From NCBI RefSeq assembly GCF_033115175.1, contig NC_084830.1, positions 44,957,409 to 45,021,408 of the forward strand: a stretch of DNA of 64,000 bases. Reading direction: 5' to 3'. Positions 11,083 to 22,329 of this stretch are shown here, in pieces (position 1 is the first letter of the stretch; each line of letters opens with the position of its first letter). Position numbers and translations under genes: made by a program. This stretch comes from Lepus europaeus. Taxonomy: Eukaryota > Chordata > Mammalia > Lagomorpha > Leporidae. The notes under the pieces are model-generated. The model was not told the DNA's origin. It was given only the letters and a program-made list of their open reading frames with translations, and ran no database searches.

Positions 11083-11432
11083 CTGGGGGCTGGTGCTGTC
11101 GCGTAGTGGGTAAAGCCACCGCCTGCATTGCTGGCATCCCATATGGGCACCTGTTCGAGTCCCAGCTGCTCCACTTCTGATCTAGCTCTCAGCTGTGGCC
11201 TGGGAAAGCAATAGAGGATGGCCAAAAGTCCTTGGGGCCCTGCACCCACATGGGAGACCCAGAAGAATCTCCTGGCTCCTGGTTTCAGATCGGCGTGGCT
11301 CCAGCCATTGTGGCTATCTGGGGAGTGAACCAGTGAATGAAAGACCTCTCTCTCTCTCTCTGCCTCTCCTATCTCTCTGTGTAACTCTTTCAAATAAATA
11401 AATCTTTAAAAAAAAAAAAAAAGAAGAAGAAA
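11083..11432 (+). mobile_element. C-SINE, full length
   Basis: Duplication AAGATAATT at 11074-11082 and 11433-11441. The head reads GGGGGCTGGTGCTGTCGCGT. Confidence 0.93.
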
Positions 11433-11742
11433 AAGATAATTTTGTCAAAGACAGTTCCTGCTGGGAGAAGTTCAGACAGAGAAGAAATGAAACCTCACCC
11501 ACCTCAAGAGCTTTATGGAAACAGAGAACACTAACAAACAAAGCCACGCATGGCCGTGTTTTCTGCTATGGATGTCACTTAGACTGAAGGGGGTAAATAT
11601 CCACCCACTGCGTGGGCTTTCATTTCTCGGTCCCTCAGCAACACTAAAGTTTTCACTGTCTATCACACCCCACCCCCCAGACTCACGTACACCCTCCCCT
11701 CTGCAAGCATACCACACAGTGGATTCTTCTCTTCCTCAAGTC

Positions 11743-12428
11743 TTTTTTTTTTTCCTAAATTTTTATTTATTTCGAAAGGTAAGAGTGAGGGAGAGGGAGA
11801 GGAGGAGGGGGGAAGGGAGGGGGAGAGAGAATAAGAGGGGGAGGGGAGGGAGATAAGAGGGGGAGGTAGAGGACGAGGAGGAGGGAGAGGGAAGGAAGAG
11901 GGAAGGGGAGGGATGGGGGAGGGGGGAGGCAGAGGGCGAGGGGAGCAGAGGGGAGGAAGAGGGCAAGGGGAGGGGAGAGAGAGGGTGAGGGGAGGGGAGG
12001 AAGAGGGTGAGGGGAGGGGAGGGAAGGGGGTGAGGGGAGGGGAGGGGAGGGGAGGGAGGGGGAGGGAGAAGGGGAGGGGAGGGGAGGAGAGGAGAGGGGG
12101 AGGGGAGGGGAGGAGAGGAGAGGGGGAGGGGAGGAGAGGAGAAAGGAAGAGGGAGGGGAGGGGAGGAGAGGAGAGGGGGAGGGGAGGAGAGGAGAAAGGA
12201 AGGGGGAGAAGAGGGGGAGGGGATGGAGAGGGGAGGGGAGGGGGGAGGGGGGAGGGGAGGAGAGGGGAGGGGAGGGGGAGGTCTTCCATCAGGTATTTCA
12301 CTCCTCAAGTGGCCGCAAAGGCTGGCCCTGGGCCAGGCTAAATTTCCCAGGCACATTAGCAGGGAGCTGGACCAGAAGTAGAGCAGCTGGGATGCAGGCG
12401 GTGGCTTCACCCGCTGCGCCATGACAGG
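11743..12428 (-). mobile_element. C-SINE enlarged by a purine-tract expansion
   Basis: Antisense tail TTTTTATTTATTTCGAAAGG, then about 505 bp of (G/A)n at 11777-12281, then the usual GGTCTTCCATCAGG and a shortened body ending GCGCCATGACAGGGGCCCC. In normal copies the tract between tail and GGTCTTCC is 20-50 bp, so it has grown about tenfold within the element. Confidence 0.9.
11777..12281 (+). repeat. Purine tract, (GAGGGG)n-like minisatellite
   Basis: Over 500 bp almost free of pyrimidines on the plus strand, made of GGGGA, GGA and GAGAA units in variable order, with some local 50-60 bp duplications (compare 12080-12135 with 12150-12195). The LAPTM4B pre-mRNA carries the C/U-rich complement. 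Confidence 0.95.
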
Positions 12429-12582
12429 GGCCCCTCTCCTCTCTCCTCTCCAAGTCTTGGGGTCCCTATGGGGCTGAAACTGTGGCACTTCACCTGAGGG
12501 AGGTGCTCAGTGCCAATGGACAAGAACCCAGAAGCTGTTTGTGGGTTCTTTAGTGTTTGAACCCCAGAAGAAACCTGTGGTT

Positions 12583-12850
12583 TGCTGGCTGGGGCAGTGG
12601 CGCAGTGATCTGGAAAGAGGGCATGTGAATTGGTGAGGGGCCAGCCAGGAGACAGAGGTCACAGAGTAATCTGAATAGAGAACATACAGTAAGCCTCTGG
12701 GCCCCTGCACCCACATCGCAGACCTGGGAAGAAGCTCCTGGCTCCTGGCTTAGGATCAGCTCAGCTCCAGCCATTTGGGGAGTGAACCAGAGGATGAAAG
12801 ACCGCCCCCTGGCCCCCCCCCCCCCCGCCAGTAACTCTTTCAAATAAATA
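12583..12850 (+). mobile_element. C-SINE with foreign or scrambled middle
   Basis: A head-like GGCTGGGGCAGTGGCGCAGTG is followed by about 85 bp unlike the family, then typical body from about 12688 (CTGGGCCCCTGCACCCAC) to the tail. A run of 14 C at 12813-12826 lies in the CT tract. Confidence 0.75.
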
Positions 12851-12942
12851 AAACATATATCTTAGTTCCATCTGAAGTCAGTATTTTGCCTTCTCTCTCA
12901 AGATGCCCGTAGAAGAGTTCCTCCTCCTTGCCCTGAAGTTTC

Positions 12943-13058
12943 CAAGCCTCACTTGTTTCTCGATTTCTATGCCCCACACCGAGAGCCTCACTTGTTTCTC
13001 GAGAGCCTCACTTGTTTCTCGAGAGCCTCACTTGCCTCTCGGTTTCTATGCCCCACGC
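12943..13058 (+). repeat. 20-bp tandem repeat with CTCGAG in each junction
   Basis: GAGAGCCTCACTTGTTTCTC is repeated at 12981, 13001 and 13021. It is framed by a further partial copy at 12945 and by the sequence TTTCTATGCCCCAC on both sides (12964 and 13043). It looks like two rounds of duplication of an originally unique stretch. Confidence 0.93.
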
Positions 13059-13416
13059 CGACTGCTGACTGCAGAATGACCGCCTCTCGTTCCTGGACCG
13101 CTTTCAGAAGTCCTCCAAGTGCCCTGGATCTTACATGCTTGAGGGGATAAGATCATCTTTTCATCTCGATGACGCTGATGTGACTGCTGGTTCGGCGGGG
13201 ACTGCCCTGCTGTTTCCACTCCGGTCTGCTAACGCTGCCTACACACAGTACTTTCCTTTCCCATAGGAGCAGGCGACCCGAGAAAGCCTTAGGGACAATT
13301 AACGCAAAATGTGCCCAACAGCAAAACTGGTGGAAAGGCGACTACTTTGACATTTTTGAAAAGATGGTTTTAGTTAAACTCAGTTTTTCTATTTTCTTAT
13401 TTTAAAAGAGTTCAGC

Positions 13417-13709
13417 GGGGCCGGTGTTGTGGCTCACTTGGCTAATCCTCCACCTGCGGTGCCAGCATCCCATATAGACACCGGATTCTAGTCCCGGTTG
13501 CTCCTCTTCCAGGCCAGCTCTCTGCTGTGGCCCAGGAAGGCAGTGGAGGATGGCCCAAGTGCTTGGGCCCTGCACCCGCATGGGAGACCAGGAGGAAGTA
13601 CCTGGCTCTTGGCTTCAGATCGGTGCAGCGCACCAGCCGTAGCGGCCATTTAGGGGGTGAACCAATGGAAGGAAGACCTTTCTCTCTGTCAAATAAATTT
13701 AAAAAAAAG
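13417..13709 (+). mobile_element. C-SINE, near full length
   Basis: Head GGGGCCGGTGTTGTGGCTCA, intermediate between the young and old types. Flanking GTTCAGC at about 13410 and 13719. The A-tail ends in a G run at 13699-13709. Confidence 0.9.
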
Positions 13710-13726
13710 GGGGGGGGGGTTCAGCA

Positions 13727-13963
13727 GGGACCAGCATTACGGCACAGTGGGTTATGCAGCTACCTGTGATGCTGGCATCCCTTATCAGAGCACCAGTTCT
13801 GGTCCTGGCTGCCCTGCTTCCAATCCAGCTCCCTGCTAATGTGCCTGAGAGGGCAGCAGAAGATGGCCCAAGTGCTGGGGCCCCGTACCCATGTGGGAGA
13901 CCCAGATCCAGTGGATGGAATCTCTCTCTGCCTTTCAAATAAAATCCTTTAAAAAAAAAAAAA
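13727..13963 (+). mobile_element. C-SINE with shortened 3' half
   Basis: Sense copy next to the previous one. It lacks most of the sequence between GAGACCCAGATC and the tail. Confidence 0.85.
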
Positions 13964-14104
13964 GGTAAAGCATTCAAAATATGACCGAAAAATGTAGGCC
14001 ATGTTCTTTCTCAGTAGCTCCTCTCAGCAGATAAATAGAAACCCACCTTACACACCTCCACCCAAGACTTCTGCACTCCGTGCAACCAGGTTCTCTCTCT
14101 CGCT

Positions 14105-14420
14105 TTCTTTTAAAGATTTATTTTGTTTCTTTGAAAGAGTTACAGAGAGAGGCAGACAGAGTGGTCTTTCATCTGCTGGTTCACCCCCCAGATGGCCACA
14201 ATGGCCGGAGCTGTGCCCATTCGAAGCCAGGAGCCAGGAGCTTCCTCCAGGTCTCTCACGCGGGTGCAGGGCCCAAGCACTTGGGCCATCTTCCACTGCT
14301 TTCTCAGGCCATAGCAGAGAGTTGGATCGGAAGAGGAGCAGCCAGGACTAGAACTGGCACCCATATGGGATGCCGGCACTTTAGGCCAGGGCTTTAACCC
14401 GCTGCGCCACAGCGCCAGCC
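14105..14420 (-). mobile_element. C-SINE, full length
   Basis: Antisense. CAACCAGGTTCT before and CAACGAGGTTCT after form a 12-bp duplication with one mismatch. Confidence 0.92.
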
Positions 14421-14424
14421 CCAC

Positions 14425-15261
14425 AACGAGGTTCTACGCTGAGCCCAGTCCCCTGGGGTCGACCCTCACAGGTCTAATGATAAAATGCTCAAGAGGGAAG
14501 AATCAGTTATTGGTAAAAGTAGGAAATGCTGGGTCCTGGGGCTGGAGTCGGGCTTTTATTAGAAGATGAGCGTTCAGCCACAGAGGCTTACTGCACGTCT
14601 GCATTTCTAGGATTACCTTCCGCAGAGTATCATGCCTATAAACAGGTGCTTGCAGATGGGCACAGAGGTTATCTTACAACATGCTAAAAAAATATTGTGC
14701 TGACAATGCTCACAGGCTCCTGGGGATCCCTGGTACAGACCCAGTTTTATGTCTGTGTGCGTTTTCCTGCAGAGTGCATCCAATTTGCATCAGATTCTCA
14801 AAGAAATACCTCTGGGGATTTTTAAGGCATGTGGATGGGGCACAAGTCTCTTCTCCGGCCTCTCCCATCCTAGTAAAGATGAGATAAAGTTCGTGTCATC
14901 AAGGCCCAGAATGACAGCTGTGGGCTACCTCATCCAGCCAGGAGCAGGGGCAGGAGTGACAGGAAAGACAGAGAACTCACAGCTGATCCTATGGAGTCAA
15001 ACAGGTGGGAAAAAATATCAATTGGTAATGGACAGGTCTCATAGCCACTTGGATAAAACTGGGGCTAGGTAAAAGACCTGGCAGCCAAAACCAAGGCAAG
15101 CATTAGCTTGGGACAGACAAAAGAGGGAGTCGAACCACACAGAATTTTCCACCAAACAATACCCACATCTTCCTATAGTCAAAGTGAACACAAACTGATG
15201 ATGTAACGCAAAAATCTGATACAACAACACAGGAAGGATAATACTGTGCAACAAGAAGTCA
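14425..15261. other. Intron 6 sequence, no repeat recognised
   Basis: 840 bp of unique-looking sequence. No splice-bordered open frame was seen on the minus strand. Confidence 0.45.
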
Positions 15262-15262
15262 A

Positions 15263-15607
15263 GGCCGGCGCCGCGGCTCACTAAGCTAATCCTCCGCCTT
15301 GTGGCGCCGGCACACTGGGTTCTAGTCCCGGTCGGGGCACCGGATTCTGTCCCGGTTGCCCCTCTTCCAGGCCAGCTCTCTGCTGTGGCTAGGGAGTGCA
15401 GTGGAGGATGGCCCAAGTCCTTGGGCCCTGCACCCCATGGGAGACCAGGAGAAGCCCCTGGCTCCTGCCTTGGGATCAGCGCGGTGCGCCGGCCGCAGCG
15501 CGCTGGCCGCGGCAGCCATTGGAGGGTGAACCAACGGCAAAAGGAAGACTTTTCTCTCTGTCTCTCTCTCTCACTGTCCACTCTGCCTGTCAAAAAAAAA
15601 AAAAAAA
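15263..15607 (+). mobile_element. Young C-SINE, full length
   Basis: Head GGCCGGCGCCGCGGCTCACT, tail TGTCAAAAAA. AAGTCAA on both sides. Confidence 0.94.
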
Positions 15608-15714
15608 GTCAAAAGGTCTATTAGAAACAGAGAAATTACTATAAAACATAGAGGTTACTATGGAGATGAGTAATGGAACTGAGGGTGCTCACTACGGGGA
15701 TGAAAAGTGGAAGA

Positions 15715-16024
15715 TGGGCAAGTGCTTGGGGCAGCGTCACTGGGATGCTCACTGGAGTGCCTGGGGTTGAGTCTGGCTCTGCTCCCCATCCCAGCTTCCT
15801 GCTGATGCACACCCTGGGAGGCAGCACATGATGGCTCAAATTTGTGGGTCTCAGCCACCCAGATGGAGCTCCAGGCTCCTGGCTTTGCCCTGGCTGCTTG
15901 GGGGAGTGAACCAGCAAACATGTGGCTGCTGTGGGCATTTAAATGGGGGAATGAACCAGCAGGTGGGAGATCTCTGTCTCTGCCTCTCTCAAATTAAAGC
16001 CATGAAAATTTTAAAAAATAAAAA
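15715..16024 (+). mobile_element. Old C-SINE variant
   Basis: Body with CACCCTGGGAGGCAGCACAT, the mark of the older subtype. The head is lost. Confidence 0.78.
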
Positions 16025-16602
16025 AGAGGCTAATCATGGCAGCTGTGACTGGATATGAAAGAGGAAGTGGATCACCCGGGGGTAATTTCCACCCCGAGGC
16101 TGGTGGGCAAGCAAACAGCAACCTCCTCTTTCTTCATTCTCAGTCGGCAGGGGCCTGGCCCGAATCACCAACGTAACTGAACACAAGGCAGGGCAGGAGG
16201 AACTGGACACGGCAGTACAGATGCTAAATACGGCAGCCAGGGAAATACCATGCTGTTGGAAGTCACGACCTCGGGACTGATAGGGTCTCATAGAAAAGTC
16301 CTCTAGGCCTGCAGAACCCAACGTCCACAGGAACACATCACCCACCAGGACTGGAACACCCCAGCAAACTGCAGAACCAGGATGTCAGGAGGCGCCCCAC
16401 GAACACGAACGTGTGTGGTGGGCAGGGTGAGGCTTCTCTGGCTCCACACCACTTGCTCCAGCCCCTTGCGCCCAGCCCAGCAGTTCCTGGCACAGCACCT
16501 CCTAGCCAACTGCACAACTTTTTCTTGTGATCCTTCTCTCCTAGAATGTTTTTCTGTCTTATGTCGCCCTATACAAAGCCCTTTAGGGCAAAAGACCCTC
16601 CT
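16025..16602. other. Intron 6 sequence, no repeat recognised
   Basis: Nothing supported on either strand. Confidence 0.45.
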
Positions 16603-16604
16603 GG

Positions 16605-16936
16605 GACCGGTGCTGTGGCATAGCAGGTAAAGTTTCCGCCTGCAGTGCCAGCATCCCATATGGGTGTCAATTCAAAGCCTGGCTGCTCCACTTCCAATCC
16701 AACACCCTACAACAGTCTGGGAAAGCAGTGGAAGATGGCCCAAGTCCTTGGGCCCCTGCACCTGCATGGGAGACCCAGGGGAAGCTCCTGGCTCCTAGCT
16801 TTGGCTCAGCAAAGCTCCAGCCATTGCGGCCAATGGGGAATGAATCAGTGGATGGAAGACCCCTCTCTCTCTCTGTCTCTGCCTCTCCTTCACTCTTTCA
16901 AATAAATAAATAAATCTTAAAAAAAGGAAAAAAAAA
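16605..16936 (+). mobile_element. C-SINE, full length
   Basis: Near-matching flanks AAAGACCCTCC and AAAGACACTCC. Confidence 0.92.
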
Positions 16937-17283
16937 GACACTCCCATCACCCAGGAAATGACAAGACTTGGAGCTCTGTGTCAGGAACTGGAGGCAGAGA
17001 GCAGCAAATGCTTCGGGTGATGACAGACACCGTGTATGGTGGTGATCCTGCGAGGTTACAGCTGCCTAGTGACGTCACACAGGCACCTGCACTTGTGTCA
17101 GCAATGCATGACCTATGTATAACTTATCACTCCAGGACAGGGACAACAAAACCAGATTTATGTTTCGGATCAATCTGGCAACAACGCAGAGAAAACACAG
17201 TACAGAAGGATGCATGTGCTTATTAGCACAGCACAAGGTATACACTTAGGCTTAACAAACCTTGATTTTTATAGTGAGTCTTT

Positions 17284-17611
17284 GGGAGGCCAGCGCTGTG
17301 GCGCAGTTGGTTAACGCCCTGGCCTGAAGCGCCGGCATCACATATGGACACCAGTTTGAGTCCCGGCTGCTCCACTTCCGAACAAGCTGTGCTATGGCCT
17401 GGGAAAGCAGTAGAAGATGGTCCAAGGCCCCTGCACCCACGTGGGAGACCTGGAGGAAGCTTCTGGCTCCTGGCTTTGGATTGGCACAGGTCCGGCCTTA
17501 TGGCCAGCTGGGGAGTAAACCATCTGATGAAGACTTTCTCTCTCTCTCTGCGTCTCCTCTCTCTGTGTGACTCTTTCAAATAAAATAAATAAATCTTAAA
17601 AAAAAAAAAAT
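17284..17611 (+). mobile_element. C-SINE, full length
   Basis: Near-matching flanks AGTGAGTCTTTG (from 17273) and AGTGGGTCTTTG (from 17615). Well-kept promoter boxes (TGGCGCAGTTGG, GTTTGAGTCCC). Confidence 0.93.
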
Positions 17612-17647
17612 ACAGTGGGTCTTTGAACAAAGAGACTGGGTAGTTTT

Positions 17648-18062
17648 CAGGTCTTTGCCTCCTAGATGACAAAGAAAGAAAGGACAATGGCTGTGCCAAA
17701 AAGGGCGTGAACTATGCTCGCCACTGCCCAAGGACGGGGCCACCAAGCGGTTCATCACTGGAAGTACAGGGGAGGCTGCAGCCGCCAGGGACGACGTCTC
17801 CAAAGCAAGCATCCAGGACATCTACACACCTTCCGAGCCATATGTGAAGCTACATTACTATTATTGTTATTGTGTGAGTTGTGCAACCTTGCACAGCAAA
17901 GTTACCAGAAACTCAGCTTGCAAAGTCTGGAAGGCATGAACCCCACCACCTGCAGGGCTACCCCCAGCCTCCACCAAAGCCTTGTAAGGAGCTTAGTCTT
18001 TAAGAGCAGAAGAAAAATTATTCTCTGGAAAACATAAAGTGGGAATTTGTGCTTTAAAGAAA
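17648..18062 (+). pseudogene. RPS26: RPS26 processed pseudogene
   Basis: An intronless copy of the mRNA for ribosomal protein S26 (a small-subunit protein at the mRNA exit region). The start ATGACAAAGAAAGAAAGGAC at 17666 and GTGCCAAAAAGGGC match the N-terminal coding region. CCATATGTGAAGCTACATTA, then GTGTGAGTTGTGCAACCTTG, match the middle. CCTCCACCAAAGCCTTGTAA matches the C-terminal end, with the stop at 17985-17987. The following GGAGCTTAG and ATTCTCTGGAAAACATAAAG match the S26 3' UTR. The frame is broken: a block after GGGCG is missing, a TTATTG expansion sits near 17865, and there is an in-frame stop. No long poly-A remains, so it is old. It lies in intron 6, opposite to LAPTM4B. Confidence 0.88.
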
Positions 18063-18228
18063 CAGTGGGTAATATAGCTACTGTTTTCACAAAGAATGAT
18101 TCCTTTATTGATTTCCTGCTATGGTTAGTTCAATATTAAGTCTGATTTAGATCTGTAGACAAAGTAATAGAAACATGGAAGAATTAAAACTTTTTCAGGA
18201 ATACAAAATATCGCTATAAAGAACCATT

Positions 18229-18380
18229 CCCATGGGAGACACAGATGGCGCTCTGGGCTACTGGCTTCAGCCTGGACCAGCCCAGCCATTGTGGCCATTG
18301 TGGCATGAATCAGCAGATGGAAGATCTCCATAGCTCTCTCTCATTCTCCCTGCATTTCAAATAAATAAATCTTTTTTAAA
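18229..18380 (+). mobile_element. C-SINE 3' half
   Basis: 5' truncated at CATGGGAGACACAGATGG. Confidence 0.85.
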
Positions 18381-18530
18381 AGGACATCTAGTAACGCCCC
18401 CATATATAATTAAGCATGCACATACCTACACATAACTCTGCTTTTTTAAGTTACACATTTTTCTACCTTTTCTATATCTGAATTTAAGCTGTGCCTTGTT
18501 ATTGGCAGCATTGGACAAAAAGAAGTATCT

Positions 18531-18771
18531 AGGGGCTAGCATTGTGGCGTAGCGGGTAAAGGGGCCACCTGCAGTGCCGGCATCCCACATGGATGCTGGT
18601 TCAAGTCCCAGCTGTTCCACTTCTGATCCAGCTCTCTGCTATGAACTGGGAAAGTCCTTGGGCCCCTGCACCTGTGTGGGAGACCCGGAAGAAGCTCCTG
18701 GCTCCTGGCTTCAGATTGGTGCAGCTCCGGCTGTGGTGGACAATTGGGGAGTGAGCTGGTGGATGGAAGAC

Positions 18772-18802
<31 letters not shown>

Positions 18803-18866
18803 TCTCCTTCTCTCTCTGTGTAGGTCTGACTTTCAAATAAATAGATAAATCTTTAAAAATTAAATA
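18531..18866 (+). mobile_element. C-SINE, full length
   Basis: Short deletion in the middle. (CT)n of 24 bp. Flanks AAGTATCTA and AAGTACCTA. Confidence 0.92.
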
Positions 18867-19600
18867 AGTACCTAAAATTACTGTGCTATTTAGAGTTGAC
18901 AGCATCTTGGATTCAATGAATCTGCTATTCCAGGAGATGAAGACAACAAATTTTGGGGGATCCTAAAGAGAAATTTCCCCCTATTTATAGTAAGGAATCA
19001 TTTCCAAAAGGGCTAGTAAGATAGAAGTCAATGTCACCCCCAGTTCATGGTAGAAGTAGAGTTGTTCTCACCTGGTACTACAGGAAGAAGAAAGCATTTC
19101 ACTTTAATTCTGAGCAAAAGACACTATTTTCAAATTGGAGCCAAAAATCCTCATTTCGAGTAGGAAACACTAAATAATCTAGCTGCCCAAATGGGAAGTC
19201 GGGATAGTTGTGCGCGTTTAAATATCTGTAGTATCTACGGAGTGAATATTGGCTAGTTAAATGCAGGGGAAGTGCGGTGAGCCGTCACCACAGTAGCTCC
19301 TCTACCATAGGCATCTCGCTCCTTCTGCTCCCCGTTCCCAGACCTGTGTGTGCGGCGCCACCTGCTGTGCACATCGCCTGCTGCGCCACACGGTTTCTAG
19401 GGTTCCCACATGGCAGGACGCAGGACCACCTAGCCCCATAGTCCCCTGCTCCACGCCGCCCTCTCTGACCAGCCCCTCCTCATTGCAGTCTTGTCTGCCT
19501 GCCAGCTTTGCTTCTTCATAGTTGTAACTATAACACGAACCTCTCTATTCCCGTTTTGTAACATCACACACCTTTCATCCGCTCTTACACTGCACATAAC
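18867..19600. other. Intron 6 sequence, no repeat recognised
   Basis: 730 bp. Nothing supported. Confidence 0.45.
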
Positions 19601-19604
19601 AACT

Positions 19605-19790
19605 GTTACAGCAATAAACACCTTTCATCAAGTGGATATACCCTCACTGAGCCAAACTGCTCCCCAACTATTGGACAATTAGACTGGATACTTTTGCTAT
19701 TTAAAAGCAACGATGCATGAACTTACATTTTTCTTATTACTTTCTTAAGCTACATTTCCAGAAACTTTTCCTAGAATGTTAAAATAAATA
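19605..19790. repeat. Ancient L1 fragment
   Basis: TTGGACAATTAGACTGGATA, then TTTTGCTATTTAAAAGCAAC and GATGCATGAACTTACA, resembles the end of old mammalian L1 elements. Confidence 0.5.
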
Positions 19791-19881
19791 AATAAAATGC
19801 GATTACTCATTTGTCCCTAGAGTAAAATAAATATTTACTCTATTTGAGGTACGTGTGATTAAATAAGAAGTCAAGTTCTGG

Positions 19882-20236
19882 TTTTTTTTTTTTTTTTTTT
19901 TTTTTTTGGACAGGCAGAGTAGACAGTGAGAGAAAAGAGACAAAGAGAAAGGTCTTCCTTTTCTGTTGGTTCACCCTCCAATGGCCGCTCCGGTGGTGGG
20001 CTGCAGCCGGCACACCTCACAGATCCGAAGCCAGGAGCCAGGTACTTCTCCTGGTCTCCCATGTGGGTGCAGGGCCCAAGAACTTGGGCAATCCTCACTA
20101 TACTCCCAGGCTACAGCAGAGAACTGGACTGGAAGAGGAGCAACCAGGACAGAATCTGGCGCCCCGACTGGGACTAGAACCCGGTGTGCCAGTGCCGCAG
20201 GCGGAGGATTAGCCTAGTGATCTGCGGCGCCAGCCC
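19882..20236 (-). mobile_element. C-SINE of the young type, somewhat diverged
   Basis: Antisense (GGACAGGCAGAGTAGACAGT to CTGCGGCGCCAGCCCC). Confidence 0.92.
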
Positions 20237-20497
20237 CTATGTGTATTTTCAAGTAAAATGTCTCTTAATAAAAACTGGGTTTATTTCAGATGCTCTTCCA
20301 GGACTATATGCTGACCTGATTACTCCATATGCCCTGCTCTGATGCAACTCTGAGATGCCCCAGGCCCAAAGTCTCCTAACGTTGAAAAGTACTCATACAG
20401 TTTTCTCAAAGGTTGCTTTGGGATGAAGTAAATAGAAAGTTGTATGGGTGAGAAGCGACTTTCAGGAGACCAGGACATATTTTTAAAAGTATATTTT

Positions 20498-20800
20498 GGG
20501 GGCCAGTGCTGTGGTGTAGTGGGTAAAGCCGCCACCTGCCGTACCGGCACCCATATGAGTCCCAGCATTCCACTTCCAATCTAGCTGTCTGTGGCCTGGG
20601 AAAGCAATAGAGGATGGCCCAAATGCATGGGCCCCTGCACCTGCACAGGAGATCTGGAAGAAGCTCCTGGCTCCTGGCTTTGGGTGGGCCCAGTTCTGGT
20701 CGTTGCAGCATTTTGGGGAGAGAACCAGCAGACGGAAGACCTTTCTCTTTCTCTCTCTCTCTGTCTTTCAAATAAATAAATAAATCTAAAATTTAAAAAT
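20498..20800 (+). mobile_element. C-SINE, near full length
   Basis: Small deletion after CCCATATGAG. GTATATTTT and GTGTATTTT flank it. Confidence 0.9.
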
Positions 20801-21756
20801 AGTGTATTTTGTTGATGGGGGAACACTACACAGAAGGAATGAAATAGGAAGTGAATTAATGTCACTCTTTGGGAACCTTGGAACCTGTATTAAAGGCGAG
20901 GAAAAGCTTTCGGGAGGAAATCTCACGGTGCCAAGCCCCATCTCACCCACGATGCTTTTGCATGAACTCATCAGGAGACCTCAGGCGCTGGGTGACAGGA
21001 AGCACAGGTGTACAGCAGGCGGCAGCAGGACCCTGGTGGTACCTAGGAAACTTCCACCTTACCTGTTCTTCCCTTCTTCCTTAGTCACCCTCCCCTGCCT
21101 TCCCTGTGTCAGAGCCAGAACACAAAGATCCCAACAGAAGGTCCCGCTGCTTTGGCACTCTAAGACTGTGCCCACAAAGACTGGTCTAAATGAACAAGGG
21201 TCTGCCTGCCGCCCACATCTTGGTCACATGCAGCCAGACACTGGCAGGTCCTGGCTGCAGTCTGAATGGAAGGCAGCCTAAGGGATGGGGGTCGGGGGGA
21301 GCAGGCTGCTGAGCCTGTAAGCCCCTGCGGCCGCCCACTGGCCGCGTGATCTCCAGCAGTGAACGACCTGGCGCTCAGGGAATGGTAGAACACACCGCAG
21401 GGACTGCTGGGAGACTCAGTGAGCTCACCTATGGAAAGCACTCAGCACACAGCCTGGCAGATGGCAACCTGTGCCCCAGAATTTAAGGAAAAATCTCCAC
21501 CACAAATGCTACAGAGTCTTCGAGATGCCATCTCAACTTAGCCAAGACTCCACCAAGTCTCTCACATGTGTCTTGTCTTCTAACATGGCGGGGGCGGGGG
21601 GCGGGTTAGAGATCATATAATCTATTAAATTACAAGAGAAAAGAGATATACCGAAAATTGAGATATTATTATAAATATGATCTTTTATATTACAATATTT
21701 AAAAGCCAGAAACTTGAAAGCCAATAAACCATGGGCTAGAGTTTTAAATTCCATTA
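20801..21756. other. Intron 6 sequence, mostly unique
   Basis: 21415-21470 may be an old MIR/L2 piece (CTCACCTATGGAAAGCACTC, then AGCACACAGCCTGGCA). Otherwise nothing. Confidence 0.45.
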
Positions 21757-21989
21757 CAGCTCCCTGCTAATGCTCCTGGGAAAGCAGTGGAAGATGATCC
21801 AGGTTCTTGGGCCTCTGTCACCCACGTGGGAGAACTGGATGGAGTTCTGGGCTCCTAGGCTCCTGGTTTCAGCCTGGCCCAGCCCCAGTCACTGTGGCCA
21901 TTTCAGAGGCAAACCAGTGGGTACAAGATCTCTCTCTCTCTCTCTCTCTCTCTAGCTTTCAAATAAGTTTTGAAAAATCTTTTAAAAGG
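21757..21989 (+). mobile_element. C-SINE, 5' truncated
   Basis: Starts at CAGCTCCCTGCTAATGCTCC. (CT)n of 24 bp. Confidence 0.88.
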
Positions 21990-22329
21990 GAGGCTGGCAT
22001 TGTGGTATAATGGGTTAAGCTGCTGCCTGCAGCACCACCATTCCATATCAGTGCTGGTTTGAGACCCAGCCACTCCACTTCACATCCAGCTCCCTGCTAA
22101 TGTGCCTGGGAAAGCAGCGGAAGATGGCCCAAGTGCTTGGGCCCCTGCACTCATGTGGGAGACCAGAAGAAGCTCCTGGGACCTGGCTTCAGCCTGGCCC
22201 AGCTCTGGCTGTTTGCGGCCATTTGGAGAGTGAACCAGCGAATAGAAAACCTTTCTCTGTCTCCCTCTCTGTCTCTCTGTAACATTGCCTTCCAAATAAA
22301 TAAAATAAATCTTAAAAAAAAAAAAAAAG
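21990..22329 (+). mobile_element. C-SINE, full length
   Basis: Follows the A-rich tail of the previous copy directly, in the same direction. Confidence 0.92.

Noticed and set aside
11763..12488. 241- and 212-codon proline/serine/leucine-rich open frames on the minus strand, and a glycine/arginine-rich one on the plus strand
   Set aside because: Low-complexity translation of the purine tract, which lacks stops in several frames; not a gene.
12943..13058. CRISPR-like array of 20-bp repeats
   Set aside because: Units are directly adjacent without spacers, in a mammalian intron; a plain tandem repeat.
17284..17380. tRNA gene suggested by A-box and B-box motifs (TGGCGCAGTTGG, GTTTGAGTCCC)
   Set aside because: These belong to the tRNA-derived head of a C-SINE, as in all other copies here; no cloverleaf with a 3' acceptor stem.
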